A program made the position numbers and the translations under genes. Under the pieces are notes generated by a model. The model ran no database searches. It saw nothing but the letters and a program-made list of their open reading frames with translations, and was not told the DNA's origin. A stretch of 64,000 nucleotides of DNA from Larix sibirica (taxonomy: Eukaryota > Streptophyta > Pinopsida > Pinales > Pinaceae), in assembly GCA_004151065.3 (NCBI GenBank), contig NWUY0303990011.1, positions 1-64,000 on the forward strand, given 5' to 3'. This document shows positions 12,401 to 22,460 of this stretch, one piece after another. Within the stretch, counting starts at the first letter, position 1, and every line of letters begins with the position of its first letter.

Positions 12401-12579
12401 CTCCTGCTGCTCAGGTGGCTCGTCCTGCGACGCATCAATCACCTCTGGCTTGCTTTATTGAGTGGCAGGGTCTGTCTGCTCAGTGCCTGCGGTAGTGGCT
12501 TCTCAAGCTTTGGCTTCTTCCCGGGAAGACTTGTTTTTATGTTCGGCAATTAAATAAAAAGTGTTATTACATATATAAG
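9485..12579. other. Unassigned spacer with a small tandem repeat
   Basis: No gene was recognised. At 11313-11334, 11373-11395 and 11429-11448 a phrase of about 21 bases containing CTTGCCCGGCTTTATT recurs with changes at spacings near 60 bases. At 11710-11825 CAGCCAGCCAT and AGTAAGTATCTA recur. A 14-base resemblance to large-subunit rRNA near 12080 was judged too short to annotate. Confidence 0.45.
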
Positions 12580-12648
12580 CAAGGTGTGTAGTGTGAGGTT
12601 TCCGGTTAGTGCAGCAGAGCGCTATAGGTTTGAATCCTGCCACTTCGA
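12580..12648 (+). pseudogene. trnP: trnP(UGG)-like remnant lacking the anticodon arm
   Basis: The 3' half matches plant mitochondrial tRNA-Pro: T arm ATAGG, loop TTTGAAT, then CCTGC, and acceptor strand CACTTCG. The 5' end CAAGGTG can pair with that acceptor at six of seven positions (one of them G-T), and GGTTAGTGC downstream resembles the D-arm side of trnP. Between the D arm and the variable region the canonical anticodon stem and loop are missing: the D-arm end runs almost directly into CAGAG and the T arm, so the element is about 69 nt instead of about 75. No anticodon can be assigned. It is therefore a pseudogene, either of the native mitochondrial gene or of a plastid-derived copy. Confidence 0.5.
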
Positions 12649-13299
12649 TGCGGTATTTCTTTTTGATAAAACCATGATTACCATATTCACGAAGAGCTAT
12701 CGGCTGTTCTCACCTCATCTTACTATTAACCAATCGCAGTACACCCCACCATTTTATGTATCCCATATGTATTGCACTTGTTCCAATAACCAGTTACTTA
12801 ATGGAAATGCACGTGCGAGTTCTCGATCACCCTTTCTTTTGTGCATTTTCAGTTACAACAACATCTTGCAGTATGACCAAATTTATTCTTTAGTCAAGCA
12901 GATAATGGGAAACTTATTGGAATTACTCAATTCAGGGCGATCAATCCATAATTTAATCGCGCATAATAACATATATAGTGACTAACATATATTGGATACG
13001 GTGTCACGATTGCACTACAATAATGAATAATTTGATCGGGAATAATTACGTATATAATATCTATAGATCTCTCTTTGATCAAGCCTGTCCTCTGAGCCTG
13101 CTGAGGCATATTATTATTTCTTTTCTCGAGGTGCTACGCTAGAAAAATAGCGTAATGAAATATATAGAGATACAATACAGATCCCAGACATGATACGGTG
13201 TCAGCAAAGGGTCGAGAAGGTGCAAAACCCTTCATACGAGTCTTTCATTTATGCGCGATCTTCTTCACTTCCCAGATTTTCCCACGCCGTGACGGGGTA
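12649..13299. other. Unassigned spacer
   Basis: Two short direct-repeat phrases are seen: GATACGGTGTCA at 12994-13007 recurs at 13192-13202, and the CGATCAATCCATAATTTAATC patch near 12939 resembles TAATTTGATCGGG near 13027. The long frame at 12584-12985 overlaps the trnP remnant and has no recognisable domain. Confidence 0.35.
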
Positions 13300-13476
13300 C
13301 CTAGGATCAGCAGAATTCCCAAACCACAGAACCAATGGGTGTACAAGGTGAAGTCCAAGGCAGATGGCACACTTTCAAAATACAAGGCATGGTTGGTTGC
13401 AAAAGGGTTCTCTCAGCGAGAGGGCATTTACTATGAGGAGACCTTTGCTCCTACAACAAAGATGAGCACCATCTGA
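13300..13476 (+). pseudogene. Ty1/copia reverse-transcriptase fragment
   Basis: The frame encodes the N-terminal reverse-transcriptase block of a plant Ty1/copia polyprotein: NQWVYKVKSKADGTLSKYKA, then WLVAKGFSQREGI, YYEETFAPTTKMSTI. In intact elements this reads W-V-(Y/F)-K-x-K-x-(K/N)-x-D-G, KARLVAKGFxQ and DYxETFAPV, upstream of the palm motifs. The fragment ends in a TGA at 13474-13476, and the following 100 bases no longer resemble the element. Only about 55 residues of a domain of some 240 remain. Neither the YVDD-type motif nor integrase is nearby on this strand. It was probably a nuclear insertion carried into the organelle genome. Confidence 0.75.
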
Positions 13477-13480
13477 CTCT

Positions 13481-14452
13481 TTTTAGCCATTTTTAGCCAT
13501 GGCAGCTTGGTTAAGCTTATGACAATGGCAGCTGAAGCATTTCTTCATGAAACAGCAAATGAAAACTTCATTAAACTATTCAACAGAACAAATATTCATG
13601 AGGAATTTTGGTTATACAAATTAAATCATCATTCCTCATTTGATACTCATCACATTAATTACATGTATATGATTAAATAGCAGCTAAAAGCTTTATTTAT
13701 ATAAATAAAGTATTACAGAGTATCAGAAGGCTTTGAATTTACAGAAGGAGATTACAATAAAAAGATAAGAGTGATACAGGCTGATATAAGCCTGAGATCT
13801 TAATCTCATATGGCTTCCTGTCTGTTCACCACCTATCCAGTCCTTATTATCTATGATCCCGCAGTCTTCATAAAAAAGATTTATCCAAAATAATGCATGA
13901 TGTCTTGAAAGGGTTATCCTCCTCTCTTTATAGCTTTATTTCCTTTCTTGGTTTCTTGAAACCACTCCTTTTATTCCAAAACTGCCCTCCTCTGCGCTGG
14001 CTGTCCAAACCGCTCTTCAAATACTGCTTCTTTAATATTGACTCAAGTCCTTTACTTAACCCTGCTGAGTTGAGGTTTGTCCTGAGGTTTTAGCTTGCGC
14101 TTGAGTCTGCCCCTGAGGTGGCAAGATTGCTTTAGCATATTTAGCAATGTTATGCCAATGTTTGCCCATGGAATATTTATGTGTTTTCATAGCATTTACT
14201 GCTATCTCTGCATTTGTATAATTTTCATAATATATTGGTGGTAGTTTTTTAAGGTGAGTCTTAGACCAGCCAAGAACTTCAATTCCTCAGTCAACAGTTC
14301 CACTATGACTGTCCCTTTCAAGTAGCCTTCCATATTTTTTTTATTTGGTATCATTGTTTCTCATATCATTCAGATGTTCCTGGTATGTTCCTTGAGGATA
14401 GAGATCACCATGCCCATCCCAAATGGAGGGAAGTCCTCTTTACAATGCATCT
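13481..14452. other. AT-rich spacer at the end of a decayed minus-strand reading frame
   Basis: No domain is recognised. The minus strand from about 14450 down to 14090 appears to carry on the decayed frame described at 14453-15310, but stops become dense. A TATATAAATAAAG phrase lies at about 13699-13711 and could be a relic of a transposon terminal region. Confidence 0.3.
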
Positions 14453-15310
14453 TTAAACAGGCCTTTTAATAAAAAAATTGATTTTATTAGGCTGTTTATC
14501 CTGGCTTGGGCCCTGCCTACCAAATTTTTTATTTGATATTACTTTATTTGCCTCTTTTATAATATTGGTTCTGTCCATTACTCCCAATACTTGTAACTGA
14601 GCCTTTGTTCTGCTATTCAAAAATTTGACTCTATTTTGGGCCAAATCAGGTTTGCCCTCCAGCTCTGCTGTTATTCTTCTGATCTCTGCTGTTGAGGCAG
14701 TTGCTCATTCCAATTCATCTTGGATTAGCTCAAAATGATCCCAATGTGCAATGACCTCATCTGATATTTTATCCCACAAGGTGCGTTTGGCTGCTTTGAG
14801 GGGGAATTTCCCTATGAGTCTCTTTTATAATATGCCTATTTATTGCTGCAGCTCATCTTTTTCTCGGTTCAGCTGCTCAATGAACTCATCCTTCTCCTTT
14901 ATGTAACCCTCCAGGCCTGCAATTTATGCCTCTTTATCTTCTAGATGCCTTCCTATATTATATACCTCCTCTTGCTTTGTGGCCAAATCTAGTGCAAGCT
15001 TGCTTGTTCCTTCAGTAGACTGTGGGGTGGCTTGAGCTGTAATTGTTGTTTTTTCTAACATAAAACTTTATACCTGAAGTTTCAATTCATTCACCTTCTT
15101 TTTATATTGCTCCATGGAGGCTTTGTAATCCATCATTTGCTTTTCAATATTTTCTTTTTATTCCTGCATCACTATTAATTATGGGGTCTGCGCATGTTCA
15201 GTCTCTGGAAGCTTCAGCCTCTCCTTCATTCCCTTAGTCTCCTCTTTTTTACCCAGTTTAGCTCTCGGCAACCTCACCATACTTCCCTTCGTAAAATGGC
15301 TATTCCATTT
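14453..15310 (-). pseudogene. Decayed coiled-coil protein frame
   Basis: A single minus-strand frame of about 285 codons reads as a charged, Lys/Glu/Gln-rich helical protein. Visible phrases are FTKGSMVRLPRAKLGKKEE, MKERLKLPETEHAQTP, MMDYKASMEQYKKKVNELK, YIKEKDEFIEQLNREKDELQ, AAKRTLWDKISDEVIAHWD and RVKFLNSRTKAQLQVLG. Heptad-like spacing suggests a coiled coil across its middle. About eight in-frame stops occur. Seven are TAA/TAG where CAA/CAG would be natural and one is TGA; none looks like a lost Trp. No protease, zinc knuckle or polymerase motif is present. It resembles the long coiled-coil ORFs of some plant retroelements or a transferred nuclear gene, but the family is not identified. 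Confidence 0.45.
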
Positions 15311-15729
15311 CTCGGCAACCTACTTGACCTTCCCCTCTCCTTTTAGTCGAGCCTGATCCTTCGTAATTGGAGAAGTTTCTCTATAATTGTGATGAGGTGG
15401 GACACATTGCTCATGACTATTCTCTTTCTCGACAACAACGGTGTAATAATTATCGGGCTACTGGTCATGCTTTTCAATAAAAGGAAATACGGGAAATGAC
15501 AATACTGCTTAAATAACATAATCAAACATAAACAACGGATGGATAGATTATTTCTTTAATAATGAGGTGTCCTGCGGAGCCCGGACAGCAATAGTAACTT
15601 TCTATTAGAAGCAATAGTCGTTTATACTAGTCGCAATAGTATATACGTCCTTACTTCTTATCGGGAACTACTTAACCGGTTATCGAAGCTTATTGAGGAA
15701 GCTTAGCTTATTGGAGTTATAAAAGCTTG

Positions 15730-17262
15730 TTTTATTGAACTCCTTTTGCTTCTATTGTCTCTTCTTGGCTTGCCTCTTAGCAGAATTACTCAGCCCCTTC
15801 TTTCCCAAAGGTGGTTGAGTGACCTCTAAGATAGATGTATCTAAGTCCTACAATTCTTCAAAAACAATGTAAACAACACCCTTGACTTACTAGTCATCAC
15901 TACGCTGAAGTGCTCCCAAGATAGGCTTAGATTCACCAATCCTTCCTTCAACTGAACCACTGTCTTGCAACTGATAGTCTTACTGAACAAGTGCCTTCAC
16001 GCACTACTCATACCCAATACGTGGGTCATTTTCTACTAAAAGCTTGGCATCCGTCTAGACTGCCTTCTCTAGTGCACTACCTATAGTGCCACAAGTCACA
16101 TCTTGGTGAGTGCCTTCGTCAACAACCTCTACAACTACTGGTGCAAACTCCGTCTTGCCTCCAACGTCCTGCTTCTGGTCACCCCAAGCACACAACATAG
16201 TAGTATTTTCTAAGACTCTCTCCACCAAAGTATCCATCACTACCAACATGTTCTCTGTGTGGACAACACTGTTCTGAGCACCCAAGGTTCCTCCGCTCGG
16301 AACCATCTCTTTTTGCTACTATGCAACGACATAAGGTCTATCTACAAGCTCGTAGGTTGCCTCAACCAACTTCATGGCTGTCATTTTAGGCATCCACCCC
16401 AACTTCCTTCTAGTCATCACAGGCACACCCCAACTCTTGGTTTCATCCAAAAGCATCAAATAGTTCTAATGGGGCACGGGAACTCCTTTAGCAAGCCTGA
16501 GAAAGTCCTATCCCAAGATGATTGTATGTTCATCCAATGGAACCATTGTTAAGTCTAAACTTGAAAACCATTGCCCAACCTTCAAAGGTGTAGAACGAAC
16601 CACTCTTGTTGTCGACTTCATTGCTGAGTTCACCACCTTAAACGTGGTCTTACTGCTCCCAGGATTACAATGAAGTAATGTAGCAATCTGTTCACTTACA
16701 AAAATGTGGGTCGCACTAGTGTCCACCAAGGCTACCACCTTTAACTGACTCATTGTCGCATTCACAAAACAAAGCTCATGCATACCTTCGTCTTGCAACT
16801 CATGTTCTTGACCTCCTGTCACAAACTCACCCAGACCTACTGTCTAAGCATCTAGAACCTCCAACTCTTCCTTTGAAGTCTGATGCACTTGGGATTTTTC
16901 CAAGTTTACCATCTTTTTATTCAAAGCACAATCTATGGCAAAGTGGTTCCAAAAACAAAGAAAACAAGCAACGTTCTTAACTCTGTCTAACGACATTTTA
17001 AGCTACTTCTTTACTGCGATGTTGCCATCATCTTGGGTATCCTTCACTACATTGAAAGATCCCAACATAGGTTGTAACCGTGCCTATTCCTAGCCTATCA
17101 AGGTTAAAAACATCTGAACCAAGGCTTCAACCCACGTCCTGGCCTGTTCAAACATGGCTAAATGCATGTTGGCCTAGTCCAGTTTGTCAAAGTGTTCCTG
17201 GGAAGTCTTGCAGGCCTCCCACAGACCCAATTACCTGGGGTTTGAATAAGGTTTTGGAGAAA
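15730..17262 (-). pseudogene. Ty3/gypsy gag-protease fragment (first copy)
   Basis: Most of this 1.5-kb minus-strand stretch stays in one frame. At about 16930-16990 a zinc-knuckle-like CFLCFWNHFAIDC (spacing C-x2-C-x3-H-x4-C, one residue short of the usual knuckle) ends the gag part. At 16508-16822 lies a retropepsin-like domain: MSQLKVVALVDTSATHIFVS, then FKVVNSAMKSTTRVVR, VGQWFSSLDLTMVPLDEHT and IILG. In the family the catalytic motif is D-T/S-G-A-T-H-N-F; here the Gly is Ser, so the protease would be dead. The next 70 residues (LLDETKSWGVPV, KLGWMPKMTAMKL) fit the post-protease spacer. Several stops interrupt it, reverse transcriptase is absent and no LTR was found. It is unrelated in sequence to the copy at 22.5-24.5 kb. 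Confidence 0.7.
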
Positions 17263-17389
17263 TGCCCCTATCAATGAGAGTCTAACCCCAACTTCGTGGT
17301 ATCGGATCCATTGTAAATTATTATAGGTCAGGGCTAGGGGTCAGCCACCTAGAATGACTCTGAGCTTCTCAATAGTTCATATTGGTATG

Positions 17390-17820
17390 GAGCTCCTCCT
17401 GGCACTCGAACGTAAGGCACTGGAATGGAATCTGCAATGGAAAGGTAGCGTTACTACTTCCACTCAGTAAACAAGATAAGCTGCTGGGACTTGAACTGCT
17501 AATGGTGCTGCTTAAACTGCCTCTGCCTGTGTTGGTGGTGATTCAACTGCGACTACTACTGGTTATTAAACCGTATAAACTCCAACTTTATTTGCTTCTG
17601 GTAGTGGCTTTGCTCCTGTCTCTACTACTGTAACATCATAATACGGAACACAAGTTATTGTCGGAACATCTAATCGCTTAGTTACTAGTTCTGGCTCAGA
17701 TGCTTGCTTTGATGACTGTATTCCCTATCCTATAGGTGGGGGGTGCTTTCATTGCTTATGTTCTGTTCAAGCTGCTGCTAAGGAGACCTCTGCTACTTAT
17801 TATGGATCAATAGCTTAAAC
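17390..17820 (+). pseudogene. Ala/Thr/Gly/Ser-rich broken reading frame (locus C)
   Basis: In one plus-strand frame the translation is dominated by Ala, Thr, Gly and Ser: TASACVGGDSTATTTGY, TPTLFASGSGFAPVSTTVTS, YGTQVIVGTSNRLVTSSGSD. In-frame TAA or TGA repeatedly sits just before Thr (GCT-TAA-ACT, ACT-TGA-ACT, GTA-TAA-ACT, TAT-TAA-ACC), so stop-Thr is part of the local repeat pattern. A Gln (CAA) or Arg (CGA) reading would leave a continuous frame. Composition and the stop-Thr pattern match locus D at 45.6-46.8 kb. There is no known domain. It starts just downstream of the gag-protease fragment but on the opposite strand. Confidence 0.4.
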
Positions 17821-18419
17821 TGCCTCTGTTGCTGGCTCTGCCTTTGCTCCCATTTTTACCCGCTACTTCAACCTTTCCATTCACTCAGCTCTGTAACACG
17901 CACATTCCTATCTACCTTACCTTTTGAAAAGCTTATTTCACCCTCCCTCAGTACAGGAATTTGAACCAACTGACTAGGAAGAGCCATACTTATTCATTTT
18001 AGGACCTGCTAAACACCCTACTTACTGATCGGGTACGTTTAAAGAATGAAGACGTGGTAATATTTGATTGAGCCATCGGTTACACTTGCATGAGTCCGTG
18101 GTTGAGTGAGTGGGGCGTTCACCTACCCCATATCCCCGGGGCCGAACAACAAACAGTGCGCATAGCAATTTGAAGTGCTTGTTTTGTTATTTATGACCGC
18201 CTGCGGGTTGTGCTTGATCAATATTAAGTAAAATAGAGATAAAGATCACCTGGTTCAATCCTTAGGTGAGGTGGTGTTGATTGGCGTTGGCGATGAACGA
18301 TGGTGATGAGCAGGGCAGAGAAGAAGGAACCAACCTACGCGATGGCAATAGCTAATTGATGGGGACGAATCAAAGGGGAATCTTCAATGTGATAATAAGC
18401 CAAGGGGAATAATCCACAA
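17821..18419. other. Unassigned spacer
   Basis: No gene was recognised. A phrase ATTTTAGGACCTGCTAA at 17996-18012 recurs at 26131-26147 in another C/T-rich block, a short dispersed repeat. Confidence 0.4.
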
Positions 18420-18640
18420 AGGGTACTTATAGGGCAGCTACACAATCAATAAGTTAGTTTACACGTTGGAGCTTACACAATTAAGGTTAATTAGCTTACA
18501 CGTTGAGCTACACAATCAATGAGGTAGTTCAATTAGCTTACACAATAAACGATTAGGAGTTTGACATTTAGTTTACGCGTTGGAGGTTACACGTTGAAAT
18601 ACACAAGCAAGTAGGTTCGAGCTTAGACAATTAGCTTCGA
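18420..18640 (+). repeat. Degenerate TTACACGTTG / TACACAATCAAT tandem array
   Basis: AGCTTACAC, TTACACGTTG, TACACAATCAAT and TTAGCTTACACAATTA recur many times in about 200 bases, forming an irregular tandem array with unit lengths near 35-50 bases. Related phrases (TTACACAATGAGGT, TTACACGTTGCAGG) appear at 60.0-60.1 kb and 49.19 kb. There is no coding potential. Confidence 0.6.
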
Positions 18641-20251
18641 GTTGATGCATAGGGACTTCCAGACATTAGTATTATTTGACCTACCAAGTTGAAACGGAGA
18701 GGAGGTATTTATTTGACCTACAGAGTTTAGCTGGATCCGCCATCCATTATATAGGAGGTATACGTTTATAAACACACAGCGTAGATATTTATATTTTATA
18801 TGTGATATACAAAACATAGCGTTGATAAATTTGGTCCCATAACACGATAGAGGCCTGGCTTTACAACATAGATAACATAAAGCTCTACCCATACAACATT
18901 GACTGCAGATGGTTTTTACTCCCCACCAGTTCACTTCCACGCCCAGGAAGGAGGTGTTTATTCTAAGTGTGTGACCAGTTCTTGATTCCACGTGCCCAGC
19001 CAGTGAGTGAGTAAGTTAGGGGCATTACTGATAGCCCGTGGCCATAATGGTGTTCTTCTTCTATGTTACCTTTTATTAATACCCCGTGCCCAGGAGGTGC
19101 CAATTCTCTTGTTGAGCCACAGTTTGGATTACCCATTTTCGCATTCCCATTACTTTACTGAGTAAGCACGTCTGTAACTTGTAAAGGTTACATATTGGAG
19201 TAAGAGCTTGTTCATATCTAAGTGATTCCATAATATATCTGGGATATTTTTAATCCAATGCCCTTTGTAGTTACCAGGTTAATTGCTATCCTTTACTCAC
19301 CTCATATCAGAGGCTCATCAGTCTATCTCCCACTGGAACTGAACAATTAGGCATATAGTAGTCATGTTTCCAGCAAGTGTATACTATTAGTGAGCTTGAT
19401 TACTGTAATATCCATATAAGATTAATGCTAATAGCTATATATGGGAATAAAAGACCCTACTTAGATAGTAACACGAATAAAAGGTGCTGTAATGATTACA
19501 TACTGTGATTGCTAAGGTTATTGCCATATACGTATATAAACTCTATATCTATATTAGTGATATAACCCAATGTGTAAAGCATAGTAACCAAGCTCTTGTT
19601 ACATATAAGGGTAATGATAGTTAAACCCAGCTTAACCTGCTTGATTAGCTCTGATTACGTATCTACATAGTCCATGCTATGTCTCGTGTATAAATTATTA
19701 GTGCAATCATACTACTAATCCCCTTGGTCCAAGTTGGGGGTATTTCACCCTATAAAGCTATGTTACCATTAGTGTTATCTTTATACATTTCATTAAGCAG
19801 CTCATATACACTATCCTGGATTAATGGTATTGCTTCATACTATCATGTACAGGAGCTTAAGCTAAGAGTTACGATTGATCAGTAATATGTATCTATCATT
19901 ACTTAATTTACTGTAATTACTAGCATGTAATACGCTTTACCCGGATCTATTAGCTATTAGTGGTGCTTTAAACCCGTATGCTTAGTTAAGCTTTAATTAA
20001 GTTCCAGATCGAGACCCATTTCGTGATGTCAAAAGCTGCTAAGGATGAAAGAATTTATTCTACAAAGTCGGATTGGAACTCATATGCTTCTGCGAATGAA
20101 AGAGTGGATTATTTGGCATCTTCGGATTCGAATGCCTAGCTTACTCTTATATTATTCCCTTCTCTAGTGGATTCATTGTGCAACTGATCGGACATTAACA
20201 TCTATCGAATTAGTAAAGTCGATATGCCGTCTTTGGTCAAATAACTCTATC
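18641..20251. other. Unassigned AT-rich spacer
   Basis: No gene was recognised. The 122-codon minus frame at 18623-18991 is Cys/Tyr-rich, has no known motif and overlaps the end of the array. A plus-strand frame near 20030-20140 (KAAKDERIYSTKSDWNSYAS) looks protein-like but is too short to assign. Confidence 0.35.
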
Positions 20252-20270
20252 CTTAACACATGCAAGTCGG
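20252..20270 (+). other. 19-base small-subunit rRNA-like fragment
   Basis: The 19 bases CTTAACACATGCAAGTCGG are identical to the conserved segment near the 5' end of bacterial-type small-subunit rRNA, as I recall it from both plastid 16S and (for 18 bases) plant mitochondrial 18S. Upstream TCTAT resembles the preceding CTATAT of the mitochondrial gene. Beyond this the flanks do not align by eye, so at most a tiny remnant of an rRNA gene survives. Confidence 0.35.
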
Positions 20271-21039
20271 TGAGTTGCACCACTGCTTCAAAGAAAGGAA
20301 ATAAAAAGGATGCATCAAAGAGAGAACAACATCGGTAGATTTTACCTTTGATATCTGCTCGAAGCTTCAAAAGAAAATGAGCTTTATCTTCCTGCTGAAC
20401 TTGAAAAGGTCAATTTGATTTATAACTCGATTAGTTAGTGCTTGTGAAAGTGTTGGCTTAAGAGCAGTTGCACCCATAAAGCGATAGCTTAAGAGCGGAT
20501 GCAATCAAGAAGTTTAACTACGTATGTCGATATCTTATCTCTAGCAGGGCTAACCTTCCCACTTTCCCCAATACGTAGACGGCCATTGACAGAACAAAGA
20601 GACGAAATAGCACTAGTGAAAGGGATAGGCTGACTAACTACCAGATAGGTATATTACAGTACATACTGAAAGCGTGAACTCGTACGTGCTACACATGCAG
20701 TAGGCGAATCTGCTAGGCTATCTGCAGGTACTTACTGGAGAGGGGATTCGTGCAAGCTAAAGAGCTTTCTTTTCATCATCGGGATCCGTTGACGTACAAC
20801 TCACTCTTCGTTGGTTCGAGATCTACTTAAATAGTGCCGCAATAAATTACCCTCACGAATGGGGCAGCTTAGTATGTCAAACTATATAAAGGCATTTGCC
20901 TCATCAATAGAAACTAAGCCATCTGATCTGGTTTCTGATATTTCTGGGTTTAACGATCAGATAAGCTAGTGCGCTTCACTTTTTCTGGTTATTTTGCATT
21001 GAATTTGATCTTGCATTTTATTTATATATATCAGTTAGG
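20271..21039. other. Unassigned spacer
   Basis: No gene, repeat or RNA structure was recognised. GATCTGGTTTCTGAT followed by GATCAGATAAGC at about 20925-20965 can form a weak hairpin. Confidence 0.35.
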
Positions 21040-21690
21040 TAGTCATTTAGGTTAGGATAGATTCGGATACATAGTATAGACTAGGTTACGGTAGCCTATG
21101 ATAGGACATGTTAGTGTATGATATATAGTGTAGTCTAAGCTATAATATGCTAGGTTAGTGTAGACTGGGGTAAGATAGGGTCAGGTAGACTACGATAGTT
21201 TCAATTTCATGTAGGGTAGATTAGCCTAAATAGGGTATATTATTCTATGTAGCCTATTTTAGGGTAGAATAGGGTAGATTACATTAGGTCGGATACATTA
21301 GTCTAGGTTAGATTCTATTAAGCTAGGATAGTATAGGTTAGTGTAGGGTAGATTAGGATAGGGATGGTAGGAGAAGATAGTATAGGTTAGCGTAGAGTAG
21401 GTTAGTTTAATAAAAGGTAGGTTTGGTTAAGGTTAGGTTTGTTTAGGCTAAGTTTTACTAGGGTAGACTTTACTATATAGGGTAGCTTAGTTTAGGGTAG
21501 TTTAGAGTAAGCCAAATATGCTAGGTTAGGTTAGAGTCTAGTACGTTAGGTTAGGGTAGCAACAGGTTGGTAGTAAGCTAGGTATAGGTGGGCTAGGGTC
21601 GACTAGCGTAGGGTATAATAAGATAGGAAGGATCCTAGGTTACGCTAGGGTAGTTTAGGGTATGATAAGTTAAGATAAGATATTTTCAAG
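21040..21690 (+). repeat. TAGG-rich degenerate simple-sequence tract
   Basis: For about 650 bases the plus strand is built from variants of TAGGNTAG, TTAGGTTAGG, GGGTAGATTAGG and TAGTNTAG. C is scarce, so the strand is A/G/T-rich. Units of 5-6 bases drift constantly, as in an old, strongly diverged microsatellite. It resembles interstitial telomere-type sequence (TTAGGG-like, while most plants use TTTAGGG), but exact telomere units do not run in phase. The tract begins and ends abruptly against ordinary sequence near 21035 and 21695. There is no coding potential. Confidence 0.75.
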
Positions 21691-22460
21691 TAGCATAGGA
21701 AGGAAAGCCATTTCTTACCTGGGCCTCTTAGTTGAGTTGTTAGGGGACTTGAAATACGTTCCAGTAGCCTACCCTACCAGTTCTATTGTCTTTATTGCTA
21801 GCTTTCTTTGGGGTGGTCGTTAACCAAAACTAAGCGGTAGTTAAGCGTATAACTTGAGATATGTATATGACTTACCAGAGCTCTTTGGCTTTGGGGGCAA
21901 ACCAACGGGCCTAAGACTTAGAGGCCGTTATCTAACTTGCCATAGCGATTTATAATACTTATCCTGCCCTATAACGCCCTATATATAGTCATTCGTGTGC
22001 TATTGCCTACCCTCATTTGCCCTACCCTCCATCCATCGTCCATCTCCTTGAAGTACTCCTTTAAGTAGGGACTGAAGGTTATCAACGGGCATACAGAAAC
22101 AGAAAACTTAGTTGCGGAGGCATACAGGAAGTTTAGTTCTAGCACTGAACTGAAGCGCTCCTCCTTTCACTGTGTTACTTCTTTTTTTTGCCACTTGATG
22201 ACTGTTAGTCACACTGTGTCACTATTTTTGTTACTGTCGTCTATCACTACTTGGGACCTTAGCCCATTTACTACCCTCAATTCTAGGAACGGACTACGGG
22301 ATCATAACCGTTTTTTCCCTCTGGGGGCCGGGCCCATTGCTTATTCTTTTTTTCTTTACCTGTTGACGGAACCTATTGAGGAAGCATTTAGGGGCTACAC
22401 TCGCTATGCATTTAAAGGCTACACTAAGTAGTTCAGGGCTAACTTAATAGGTGTGGACTG
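21691..22460. other. Unassigned spacer
   Basis: No gene was recognised. The 78-codon plus frame at 22195-22431 (MMTVSHTVSLFLLLSSITTW start) has a hydrophobic N-terminus that could look like a signal or membrane segment, but it has no homology I know and is probably chance. The spacer ends where the gag-protease fragment begins. Confidence 0.35.

Noticed and set aside
13198-13299. N-terminal part of the ORF containing the copia fragment
   Set aside because: Sequence before the reverse-transcriptase block does not resemble copia; the ORF start is fortuitous.
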